In this document: positions 42,136 to 51,964 of the stretch, piece by piece
How the letters are laid out: every line of letters starts with the position of its first letter
Numbering within the stretch: position 1 is the first letter of the stretch
DNA from: Decorospora gaudefroyi
Lineage: Eukaryota > Ascomycota > Dothideomycetes > Pleosporales > Pleosporaceae
Length of the DNA stretch: 64,000 nucleotides
Assembly: GCA_010015605.1 (NCBI GenBank)
Contig: ML975280.1
Span: forward strand, 62,001 to 126,000
Direction: 5' to 3'
The notes under the pieces: model-generated
What the model was told of the DNA's origin: nothing
Database searches by the model: none
Seen by the model: the letters and a program-made list of their open reading frames with translations, nothing else
Position numbers and translations under genes: made by a program

Positions 42136-42616
42136 GGCCACACGTGAGAACCCACTTCAACCCGAGATGCAAGAAATCCATCAGAAGATCTCGAATGCCG
42201 AAGAGCTCTCGGACAGGGCAAAGCTCATACTCCTAATGACAACTTTCATTCCCTGTGGCCGCTACGCCACCTACGCAGCCATTCGCGAATGGACTGCTCT
42301 TTCTCTCCCCGCTAGCCACATTGCAGCTCCGCTTAGGAAGGCGACTTCAGGATCCGATCTCGAAGAAATACCGATTCACCGTATCCTAGAGAAAAATGGT
42401 GGCATAGGCTGCTACGGTTGTGACTGGGGGAACCACATGCCTGGTGTGCAGGACGACGAGAGGGAAGAGCTCCTCAAGCGAGAGGGTATCAGGTTTGATA
42501 AGAATGGAAGATTGCTGGGTGGAGGTTTTCAGTTCATGGAGGTAGAAGAGATGATGAGAGGCACGGCAGTCGAGGAGTACATCAAACTCCCATACCGATT
42601 TGGTGGGTGGCACTAG
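42041..42616 (+). CDS. Alkyltransferase-like protein with the acceptor Cys replaced by Ile
   Basis: The open frame encodes 191 residues whose centre matches the DNA-binding domain of O6-alkylguanine-DNA alkyltransferases. IPCGRYATYAAIREW corresponds to the IPYGKVSTYG-type helix-turn-helix start, then SHIAAPLRKA, then EIPIHRILEKNGGIGCYG in the place of IPCHRVVGSDG. The acceptor cysteine of PCHR is therefore Ile (about residue 112), so no alkyl transfer to that site is possible. Proteins of this type (ATLs; S. pombe Atl1 has Trp there) bind damaged bases and hand them to nucleotide excision repair. The C-terminal 60 residues (DDEREELLKREGIRFDKNGR and on) resemble the usual LLxxEG end. The true start is uncertain. 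It may be as late as the Met near 42167, or the gene may begin at 41467. Confidence 0.7.
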   Translation: MQEIICKKRHPIATMNLRKSAKAAVEMHLVSEATRENPLQPEMQEIHQKISNAEELSDRAKLILLMTTFIPCGRYATYAAIREWTALSLPASHIAAPLRKATSGSDLEEIPIHRILEKNGGIGCYGCDWGNHMPGVQDDEREELLKREGIRFDKNGRLLGGGFQFMEVEEMMRGTAVEEYIKLPYRFGGWH

Positions 42617-43104
42617 ACATACGGAAGTACACGATGGGCTCCCCAGACGACGCCGGCTGTGACTCGTTCACAGCATCGTACGATGATGTCATCAAAGCTA
42701 CACCTGCATTCAGTCGAAGAAGATTCATTGACTGCGTGTCGCGCGCTGATCACCGTTCACCAAAGACTCGGAGTCGGGCACCCTACTGCCAGTGAATCCG
42801 CGTCGCGTCGCGTCGTTAGCTCTCACTTCAAACGATCCTAGGCTGCAGAGCTGCTAAGTGGACCAAGCACAAATACAAATCACACTCCTCTCCAGCTGAA
42901 AACTTTTCTCTTGTGGCACGTCCTTCTCTCAACTTCGACGCCAAGCAAACTAGCTTCCGATCCAGCCTTGTGCTCGTGTCTACTCGCCCGCAATAATTCG
43001 CGTGTACATTCCAGCCTAGAACACTTGCGACTCAAGCGCAGCTAAACTGTCCTTGTTGACATCACTTAGCAGCCACAAGCCAATCGTCAGCCCAGGCAGG
43101 GAAT
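42617..43104. other. Intergenic region
   Basis: Promoter side of the Trp-repeat gene. No gene was seen. Confidence 0.45.
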
Positions 43105-44322
43105 ATGGGGTGCGGATCTGAACACTACACGCGCGAAAACCGCGGTGTGCCGCTCCTACGTCTTCAAATCCAACTCAGCAATATTGCCATGCGCTTTCCT
43201 GCCCGACTGCGACAGAATCGGCGCAACCGTCTTCGCCAGATACAAGATGCGAAGCTAAAGGCGAGACAAGAGTTCCGCATCAAGGTCATCCGATTGCGCC
43301 GCAAGGTGCGAGACTGGAAGAAGGAAGTCGGCCGCGTCCTAGTCGAGACCCGCGATTTGCTACTCAAGCAACGCGCCGACCATACCTCTGTCACGTCTGC
43401 AGACTGGGACCGAGTCACCAAAGGCAAGCATGGCAAGTTGCACGCCTTGTATCACAAGCGCTTCCCTCGAGGGAAATGGCCTGAAGAAGTGCCTTACCTC
43501 AACATGCTTGCTCTCGCGGAATGGCAGAAAACCATCTTGCCGCACGGCACGTGGCCAAAAGCAGTACCTCCCGAGAACTTCAAAGCACTCGTAGCGTATC
43601 TGCAGAAGATCTGGCCACGAGAAAAGTGGCCCAAGGACGTACCCTATTTGGACTTCAAGGCACCGTCACAGTGGTTCGAGAAAAACTGGCCTCGTGCCAA
43701 ATGGCCAAAATCGATTCCGTATCTGGATTTCATGGCTCGCGCACAGTACTACGAAGAGAGGTTCCCACGCGCCGAGTGGCCAGACGGCGTACCTTATCTC
43801 GATTTCAAGGTCCTGGCTGAGTATGTGGAGAGACAGAAGGCGGAGTCGCCACAGCAAGAACAGGTGAGACGACTAACAGCCGCAGTTCAAAATGCGCCAA
43901 CCCATCCAGAGTATATAACCCACCTGCTCCGAGCATACCATAAGAAGACACCACTCCCACACCCTCCGCCCGGAGCTGAGCCCGTCTACGTACACCTCCA
44001 CGAGGAGCTCCACAACCGAGCCGTATACAAGGCCGAGCAAGAGAAGAAGGATGAGGCTATCGTGGCCCTAACGCACTGGCCCGCACGCTTTGATCAGGTG
44101 AAAGCGCTAATCGCGCGCAGCAAAGTGGATCTCCGCAGCGTTACCGTCAAGGAGTGGCTGGAGGCCGCGGAAGGTACAGATATCTTGACGACTGACGTTG
44201 AAGCCGCGCAGCGCATGGAGTTCTCAAGGATGCTTGAAGCTGGCGAAGTGGATGGGGAGATGGAGACGAAGAATCTAGTGCGTGCGTACGACGAGATGAG
44301 GAGGGTCTGGGTGTGGCGCTGA
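43105..44322 (+). CDS. Protein with five tandem 25-residue Trp repeats, unknown family
   Basis: A single-exon protein of 405 residues from MGCGSEHYTRENRG; a second possible start is the Met at 43189 (MRFPARLRQNRR). Residues 30-90 are very basic and helical. Residues about 113-237 consist of five direct repeats with Trp at 125, 150, 175, 200 and 225, exactly 25 apart. The consensus is WPR-x-KWP-x-x-VPYLDFKA-x-A-x-Y-x-E-K. Copies 1, 3, 4 and 5 are close; copy 2 is diverged (LPHGTWPKAVPPENF). The C-terminal 150 residues have a Pro-rich hinge and a helical domain (LTHWPARFDQVKALIAR, VTVKEWLEAAEGTDILTTD). I recognise no family for the repeat. A basic N-terminus with a repeat solenoid suggests nucleic-acid or membrane binding, without proof. 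Confidence 0.78.
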   Translation: MGCGSEHYTRENRGVPLLRLQIQLSNIAMRFPARLRQNRRNRLRQIQDAKLKARQEFRIKVIRLRRKVRDWKKEVGRVLVETRDLLLKQRADHTSVTSADWDRVTKGKHGKLHALYHKRFPRGKWPEEVPYLNMLALAEWQKTILPHGTWPKAVPPENFKALVAYLQKIWPREKWPKDVPYLDFKAPSQWFEKNWPRAKWPKSIPYLDFMARAQYYEERFPRAEWPDGVPYLDFKVLAEYVERQKAESPQQEQVRRLTAAVQNAPTHPEYITHLLRAYHKKTPLPHPPPGAEPVYVHLHEELHNRAVYKAEQEKKDEAIVALTHWPARFDQVKALIARSKVDLRSVTVKEWLEAAEGTDILTTDVEAAQRMEFSRMLEAGEVDGEMETKNLVRAYDEMRRVWVWR

Positions 44323-44381
44323 ATGGTGAGGAGCGTACTGCGATGACGTTTGGCGCTTGGTTGAAGACACGCAAGACGCTG

Positions 44382-44546
44382 GTAGTGACTAGTACAGGCC
44401 TTATTGTCCTGGAACATCTTACCCCCGATGGAAAAGTTCTAGGCACTTGGAGGGAAGAATCACGTAGTGACTAGTACAGGCCTTTTTTGTCCTGAACCAT
44501 CTTACTCCCAACGGAAAAGCTGTTGGCACACGTAGGGAAGAATCAC
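44382..44546 (+). repeat. Imperfect tandem duplication, two 82-83 bp units
   Basis: Unit 1 (44382-44463) and unit 2 (44464-44546) both begin GTAGTGACTAGTACAGGCC and end GGGAAGAATCAC, with scattered substitutions between. They lie 60 bp after the stop codon of the Trp-repeat gene. Confidence 0.85.
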
Positions 44547-45522
44547 AAGAGTTGTGGACGTTACACCAAGAGACCAAGCTGCCAATGTTCATGGTGCACA
44601 TGTGCGGCTCAACTGCAATCCTCCACGTCAGCAATACCCCGTACCCCCCACTTAGCACTCAATTTAAGAAAAGAGAAAAAAAAGCACAAACAAACCAACA
44701 AGACGCCATCGTGCACCGAATGCTCACACACACTACTCCATCCATTATCCTCCCTTACTACTACGTTCTCCCACAACAACATTACTCAAACCCGGCCTAG
44801 ATCTAGCAACTACACACACACACACACACACACACGTTACCACCGACCCTCCTTATCATATCCCGCACCCGATTCTAGCTACACTGCCAGTGCATAACAA
44901 GAGAATAAAAGATATATAAACGTTGAGAGATTAGGAACGCGGATAACGTCTTAAGATAAAAGAGCGAAGAGGGGAGCTATAGGTTAGAAAGAGATTAAGC
45001 AGTGATTTATTGTAGGAAGTAGGGAGAAGAGTTAGGTCATTTTACGATAGAGAGTAGGTTAATAGTTTAGGTAAGCGGAGGTGGGAGATGGGGGAAGAAG
45101 GGCGTGATTATAAGGACGCGGATGATAGAGAAACGAAATTAGGTATGCAGGGATGGAGGGGTATATTAGAGGGGTGAATAAGAAGTGAGATTGTGATAGT
45201 GATAGGGAGGGGAGACGGGGAGGAGTGACAAGATACGAGAAGATGTGTTTGATAGTGAAGAGTGAGCGCTAGACAAGCGACAAGGAAGAGATGATTGAAT
45301 ATGCGGATTAGCTAGGAAACTACATATGCTATTACCCCCTACCTGCAAAAGATGTTGACGCAATGAGGATTTGGTTTACTTTTTACCAAGAACCGTGACA
45401 TCTGCAATAAGCCATCGCAAGTTCCTACAATCCCATATTATACAAAATACGCCTACAATACCCAACACTACAAACACTCCAGTCCAAGTATTAGTAAGAA
45501 AAGAAGTGGCACTTGGATGCCA
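44547..45522. other. Low-complexity convergent region
   Basis: 3' side of MTC6. It includes a CA microsatellite and, from about 44900 to 45280, a strand that is strikingly purine-rich (many GGAG, GATAG and AAGAG strings). No gene is supported. Confidence 0.5.
44812..44835 (+). repeat. (AC)12 microsatellite
   Basis: Twelve uninterrupted AC units. Confidence 0.9.
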
Positions 45523-47646
45523 TCAACTGGGCACTCCCTCATACTCCCACCCCCCAACCAACCTCCTCTTCCTCCCCCTCTTATTCTCTCTTCGGTTCGC
45601 CGCACACTTGACAAAAAAGGTTAACGCCGCCATTAGGAAGATGATCACTGCCGCTACCGTCGGCACAACCACTAGCGTTGTCCTACTCGTCTCCCTAGAT
45701 CGTAGATACGGACAGGTGCCATTGAGCCCCACGACCCAACAGTCCGGCACACTCAAACTGTTGAGATTGATGTACAATACATCGTCATCGTCGTCCGGGG
45801 TTGCACGTTGGAAGGCGGCGAATAAGTGCGAGTTTTCAAGAGCCGTGTGGGGGACGCTGAATGTGAATGGGTCGGAGCAGTAGCCTGCTGCATTGGCGTA
45901 GTAGGTAGAGTCATCGGAGATGCGCCAGCTGTAGGGCTGGGACAAATCGCGGCAGGCTACCCGGTGGTCTTCTCCGCAATCGGCTACGCGCCAGCGGCCT
46001 GGGTAGGGCGACTTCGTCATCACCACGCAGCGGTTGTCGTTGCTATCGTCGCCGCCTTCGGAACTGTTGAGGGGCTGTCCGGGTGCAAAGGACCAGAGCG
46101 TGGATTGTACATATGCGGCATAGGGCAAGGGGTTCTTATCTGCTGTGGTGTTTGCGAGCGTCTGATCGAGGAAGGGGGTTATGCCGCATGCGGTCAGGTT
46201 GCTGATAGATGGGATGGGGGCTGGGAGGTTGGGGTTTGCGCTGATCTCGAGGGTTGGTGCGGGAGAGCGGGCCCATGATGAGTTTGTTTCTGAAGTGATG
46301 CTGCTTTCAGTGCGGTCAAATAAGCAACCCGATGTTACGCGGCCACTGGAATCGAACGATGTAGCTAAGTTGTTGATTATTGTTCCTGGAGGGAAAATGT
46401 AATCCAGGTCTGGTCCAATGTTGTACAATGACATCTGTGGATCGACAGTACCATAACTGGATATTAGTCTGTGAAGTTCGCGGAATTCCATGTAAGCTTC
46501 GTTTGGCCACCCATTTTCCGTAAACAAATGGCCGCTAGCATCCTTTGAATCTTCGAAGTAGCCGTTCAATGGGCGATTAGTCCATTCCACTTCGTACCAT
46601 GAGTCGTTTAGATCCGCCCGCTCCTCCCGTAGGTCACTTGGCGTATATGTCGTAGAGGAAAGGTTGCCCTGCAGCACGTCGCTAAGCAGTTGTCCGGACG
46701 CTGGTAGTTGGTTTTGATTAAGTTTCGGCGCCGGAGCGTCGGGGTCCAAGATAGATGCTGCAGCATGTACGTCGAACGTGAAAAGAGTTATGGCAGCGCT
46801 TGTGGTAGTAGAAGTTGTCTTCAAAAAATCTTCTAAGATGCCGGTGAGCCGGTCCAGCGTCATCAACGAGGTGCAGTTGTATCTGCCAATCTGCAGTAAC
46901 GGTGGACCATTAGTCGTCGGATAGTTGATTATAGTGGGTGTCGCTGCGCTTGTCGAAGACGAGGATGAATTAGAAGATGCTGCTGATGACGATCCCGAAG
47001 AAGACGACGATATGGTGGATGAGGGCTCCACGAACTCCGTGGCCGATGTAGCCGAGTCTTGACGCTTTTTGAGGCCCAGAGCTTCTTCAAGAGACTCTAA
47101 CGTCGACTGTGGGATTTCCGCCATCACTGTGTCAGTCGATGCCACCACCGTTGCTTCGGTCTCTACAGGCAGACCCTCGGCATCTGTGTTTGATTGGGGT
47201 AGCTCCACCGGACATAAGCTCCATACAGACCGAAGCGCATCCCAGTAGGTATCAACGGTGAACTGACGGAATCCTACAGCTAGCAGATTCGAGAAGCATT
47301 TGACGAAAGCATTATGTTCGTATTGGTTGTCACTGAAGCATGCTCGTGTCAACGACACCGCTGGCATGGTATGGAAGTTGATGGGAACACGCAGTCCAAC
47401 ATCTCGTTGTGCCTAATACAGTGTTAGTACCGACTCGCTGCACTCTGTACGCGTGTCATGTGATCTAGGTATGTCCGATACCTTCCCCGGAGACATGGAG
47501 ATAGATAGCGCATTGACAGCACCCAAACTGTGACATACTACAACGCACAGACAGCTGCTACTTACCCTAAACGCCTCGCTCCACGGCTGTATCCAATGCG
47601 TATCCACAGCAATCTGATCGGGGTCATACAACCCGTTGCCCGCCAT
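45523..47646 (-). CDS. MTC6: Maintenance of telomere capping protein 6-like membrane protein
   Basis: Exon 1 (47646-47566) and exon 2 (47412-45523) are separated by a 153-bp intron (GTAAGT...TAG). They encode 656 residues. The junction gives the MTC6-type start: DTHWIQPWSEAFR then AQRDVGLRVPINFHTMPAVS, followed by ACFSDNQYEHNAFVKCFSNL and FTVDTYWD. A long Ser/Thr-rich tract (about 150-185) and several Asn-glycosylation sites suggest a lumenal or extracellular region. Cys-containing segments NRCVVM, WRVADCGEDHRVACRD and VPDCWVVGLNGTCPY are typical of the family's lectin-like end. One transmembrane helix (TTLVVVPTVAAVIIFLMAAL) precedes a basic cytosolic tail. Yeast Mtc6 is linked genetically to telomere capping, with no known biochemical activity. 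A second Met lies 18 bp upstream (47664). Confidence 0.88.
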
Positions 47647-48230
47647 GGCCGCCCGTGATGCCAACCATCAGGAGGCGAAACGTGGCAGGCACCCACCTCG
47701 CGTGCAACGGAACGAACCTCAAAAAGCCGGGCGCGAAAAGATATCTTTAGAAACTGCAGCTGACGTGGGGTGGCAGCATACAAAATGCAGGTTGTTTGAT
47801 GATGAAGGATGGGATGACGATCGTTGGAGCCACCGAGCTGGAACGCGGACTGGATGGAGTCAACCGTCACGTGAAGCGCTAATTTTCCACCAATCTGTTT
47901 CCGGTTAAAGTGCGAGCGACCAATGATGACGATGCGAATCGTTCACCCCGTGCACGACACCCCGTCCGTAATTTGAACGACGACGCATCCAGGAAGACGT
48001 CCGGTGGCTTGCATCCTGCCCATATATATGCGGCGTGTGGGGTAGGGGTAACAACTGGTTATATACCTGTTGTATCTGCAAGGAACGTCGCACATGTCGT
48101 CCCGAGTAATTGAAGGAGCGTTGAGTACGAGCCCCCGCACACACTTAACAAAGCTATTATCACGGGGTTCACATGATACCGAGCCCGCCCTGCTGGCGAC
48201 TCGCTACCTGAGGTCTGTAAGCGAGCGCCC
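47647..48230. other. Intergenic region
   Basis: Divergent promoter region between MTC6 and the uncertain multi-exon gene. A TATATATG string lies near 48023. Nothing else was seen. Confidence 0.45.
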
Positions 48231-49051
48231 ATGTCTCACGGTTCACCGGTTTTGTACGACGACAACCGACGTTCTGCAGGCCTGTCGCTGCTGAGGATGC
48301 AGGCCAGCGGCGCAGAGGATGCTTGCAACAACGTGACGAGCGCGTGGAAAGATTGGAGATTGTTGGGATCGCTTGCCAGGCGCTGGGAATAATGCAGGTA
48401 TGCGGCGAGAGAGATTGTCGTGCTGACTGCCGCTTGTAGCTCGGGTATTCACAACTGCAGAAACTGGGAGACGAGACCGATGCCTCGACCCTCAAGGTAG
48501 GATTATAACCTTGTTTGCGTCCGACAGTTTGGTACTCTAATGGGCGGTTGTTACTGCAGCATGAATGCCGGTTACGCGCAACCGAAGAACATCTTTTACA
48601 GTACGGCAAATACGGTCGACCAATGACGCTGCTGCCCTCCGTGAAGATCAGCTCTGGAGCAACGGAGACAAAGAGAAGGATTGTGGTGTAAGTTTGGAGG
48701 AGACCAGCAGCATGAACACCCCGAACTCCGGAGGCGTCTCCGGTACGCAAAAGGCAGGAGCCATGTCGATGCCTCTTTGTCTGCTGCACGCCTGGGCAGT
48801 ACGCATGCTCGAGGCCAAAAATATCTCCATCAACGGAGCTGAGTCCATTACCTGTTTCCTAAGAATCTGCGTGCGCGCAACCGATCTCCGAGCTGAATAA
48901 CGCTGGAACCGGAGCGACGTCACAGCCTGCTCCCACAGTGTCTCCAGCGGCCGCATACCTTGACCAGACATTCATCCCGCATGAGGAACGGAAGCTCCAA
49001 ACGGGTATGGCAAATCTTAAGATGTGTCAACTATATTTCTCAACAATATAA
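48231..49051 (+). CDS. Uncertain multi-exon gene, incompletely resolved
   Basis: Several exon-like pieces on the + strand fit together with splice sites but lack a full model. One frame starts MSHGSPVLYDDNRRSAGLS at 48231. A helical segment RDERVERLEIVGIACQALGI in another frame ends at a GTATGC donor (48398). Exon 48440-48496 (LGYSQLQKLGDETDASTLK) is phase 0 at both ends. An exon from 48560 (HECRLRATEEHLLQYGKYGR onwards) reaches a GTAAGT donor at 48688. A last piece (ISELNNAGTGATSQPAPTVS to FSTI-stop) ends at 49051. The switch of frame in the first exon needs either a missed intron or a frameshift. No family is recognised. Confidence 0.35.
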
Positions 49052-49660
49052 ACTTGTCGTAAAGTAGTTCGCTATCGCAATTACAGCTCACTGCGCCAGT
49101 GACGCCTAGAGTAACTTCCCGGGACTCGTACTCAACACATTTCTGACAACCCAACATATCCCTACTCCCGACTTATTTCCTGCAGAGATGTAACGTTGAC
49201 TTGGACTGGCGCATAACCCGGCAAGCAGGATACTGATACCACCGTCAAAACTATGTGCGCATCATTACACCGCCTTTCTCGTTAGCCATAGAAGTGCAGC
49301 GGAGAGCCGTCCGAATGACACTTGCGATTGCGGTATCCACAAACATCACAAAACATTCCCCATATTGGGTATGTGTTGATACCTCACTACATGATATGCG
49401 TCCAAATGATGCTGTTGCTGTTACTGTTGCCTCTTTGCCTCCACGCTTCAAGAGCTGTAGCACTGCACTGCCCATTGATAGGTAGCAAAACACACCGCAG
49501 CACCCTTCCTCACCATTAAACAAGAACCACATGTTCGTTCCCACAGTAACCCAATGCCACCAACTCACCCCATCATCACCCCATAACTTCTTTCGTAAAC
49601 TCTGTAGTCCTACAGCAAACCCCAACATCCCAACCCCCAAGCCTCAACCTCACCCTCAAC
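49052..49660. other. Intergenic region
   Basis: No supported gene. It leads into a degenerate repeat array. Confidence 0.45.
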
Positions 49661-49980
49661 CTCATCATCGAAAACCACACCCTCGGATCCCACCATACCC
49701 CACTACCACTAACACCCGCATTTAGGGACGGCGACATCCCCCAACTAGCCAGAATAATCCAACCCAAACACCCGCCCTTAGGGACGGCGACATCCCTCCA
49801 GCTAGCCCGAAATCTCAACCAAAGAAAATAAAACGCGCGCATTATTGAATCAAAACCCAACGTCCCAAAACTCATCATCGAAAACCACACCCTCGGATTC
49901 AATCAAAAAAAAGAACACACACACACTAATCCTACCCTACCCCACACTTAGGGACGCCGACATCCCTCAAGCAAGCCCAC
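49661..49980 (+). repeat. Degenerate tandem array, about 210-bp unit with internal copies
   Basis: CTCATCATCGAAAACCACAC with CCTCGGAT following occurs at 49661 and again at 49871, 210 bases apart. A second element, TTAGGGACGGCGACATCCC with variants, occurs at 49722, 49778 and 49948. The arrangement suggests two long units, the first with an extra internal copy. No coding potential is seen. Confidence 0.75.
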
Positions 49981-51964
49981 AAAGAAAAGACCACGAAAAA
50001 ACGGGGCACGCGGGAATGACAAATCCAGGACGGCGACGTGAGAAAAAGGTTGTGGGAAGACGGTGGTGGTGCTAAAAGAACGTTAGTTGGGTTAGTGTAC
50101 CGAACGCTGGTTATGTATGTATGTATGTCACGCGACACTAGGTAAGGCGGGGGTTTTGCGTGGTTTGGTTTTGATGTGTGAGGTGCGGTATGTATCTTGC
50201 TGTTTTTCATTGTAGGGAATGGAGTTGGGGTGGTTGGTGGATGGATGGGCGAATCTTTGTTACCTGCCTATAGTTTAATTTTTAGGACGTGTGGAGTTGT
50301 GAAGGTTTATTATGTGTTCTTTGAATGCTGGGCGGATGGATTGACAGGAGAAGATTTGGTTGGGTTAGGTTTTTGTAAGGGGGATAGAGATGCGTGAGTG
50401 ATTTAGTGTGGGATGGTGCGACGTTTTCTTTTTTCTTCAAAACAGGTGGAAAATCTATATACTTTATCTCTTTCTTCTTCTTGTTTAGTGTGTCAGGGAG
50501 GGGTAGGACTGGCCGATGCGCTGTAATAATAAGGTATCCGCGGAAGTAGTAAGTTTAAAACGATGCGCAGACCAAACGTTGTGTGGAAATAGGTATCTGT
50601 GCGCTGAGGCGTGATTGTGTCTTTCAATTGTTGTTTTTTTCTTTTTTGGTGAGGACTGGACTGAATCATGCATGCATGGACAACGGTGGAGAAAATGGGG
50701 GGGGGAATCTGGAAAAGAAAACTCGGTTGGTGCACGCGGGTCTTGTGTTTGTTCTCTCTACGTGTGAACAGGCGGTGCGTGTGCAAACTGTTCATAAGTT
50801 CACAACACTGTAGGTAGGTAGCGCAGGGCGGCTTGGACTAGCTTTACCACATCTCACATGACGACGATCACGAGGACGAATGTCGAGCATAGAAGCAAGA
50901 CATTGTGAAGCCCATGACCCGCAATCATAATCTCACATCTGCATCCGTAACTAACTACCGGCCGTTAGCAGAAAACCCGGAGGCCAAGCCAATGAAAGAA
51001 TCTAGCTGCGAAGAAAATTATCGCCTAGCCCGATGGACAGACTGCGTTTTTCAACCAATGGACGCGGCGTGTAGCCGACGCTGCAGCTATTGAAACGGGT
51101 ATGACAACGTAAGTCATCCGGTACATGTGTCCGGATCGAGTGCGTACGTTGACGTGTGGAGGGGGCCCCGTTGTGGGTTCGGTCGGAGGTACGTGGGTAT
51201 CCTGGAAGAATTGTACATATCTGTCATCGGTTTGGTGGATAACGTTGGGAGGTCATGGTGTCATGTGTGAAAGCGGTGGGTGTGGCTGATAGTGGGTCGT
51301 TTCTGAGGGGTGGATGACTTGCGTGAGAAACTTGGAAGCTTTGAGGTGTTGGGTGAGTGGCCGGGAAAGCTGACCGTTAGGTCGACTTAGTGAATCGCTA
51401 GGCACCTGATTGTTTGGTGAGCGTGGTTGCGTGGATGAAAACTTGGAATTTGGTGTCACGGGTCAGTCGTGCGATGAAGGGAGGAGGCGATGAAGTGAGC
51501 TGATTTGATCGTTCTTGATTGGCAGTCGCAATAAGGCGAATGCAAGTGCTGGTCGCACTGCTTGGGTATTATCGAATAGCGATAAGACCGCTTACAAGAT
51601 GGTCAAGCCTCCTCGGAGGCCGAGTAGAGAAACGCTGTAGTGCATCGTCGGACTTCGACATGCTGAGTGCCAACCCCTAGATTCCGCAGCCGCAGTGCGC
51701 CACAAAGAAAATCAACGGGCCGTTATAGCCCCCATACCCTAAACGGCTCTACGAAGATGCTACATGGGGTATCCTGCCAGTCGTATGTGAATGCTTCCCT
51801 TTTTTGGTCCCCATACAAAAAAGAACTACACTAGTGAAGAAGTAGGTTTTAACACGCGAGATGCCGATCCTACGAGATCAGCCATTAATAGAAATATGTA
51901 AAGTGAAACACTCGAGGTATAAACAACAAGGGGTATGGTGGGTAGCGTGAAACATGATGGACGT
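49981..51964. other. Gene-poor region downstream of the Myb gene
   Basis: About 2 kb without a supported gene. Short GT/TG-rich strings (for example TATGTATGTATG near 50113) are present. The right part is the 3' flank of the FlbD-type gene. Confidence 0.45.

Noticed and set aside
43105..43188. N-terminal MGCGS as an N-myristoylation signal of the Trp-repeat protein
   Set aside because: The usual Ser/Thr at position 6 is absent, and translation may start at the Met at 43189.
48169..48789. 206-codon open frame on the - strand
   Set aside because: Cys/Ser/Arg-rich and opposite to exon-like pieces with consistent splice sites; treated as the shadow of the + strand gene.
49722..49966. TTAGGG hexamers as a telomere or interstitial telomeric repeat
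   Set aside because: The hexamers are single and always part of a longer non-telomeric repeat unit, not a tandem TTAGGG run.
49661..49980. CRISPR-like array
   Set aside because: Eukaryotic sequence, irregular spacing, diverged repeats and only two or three copies.
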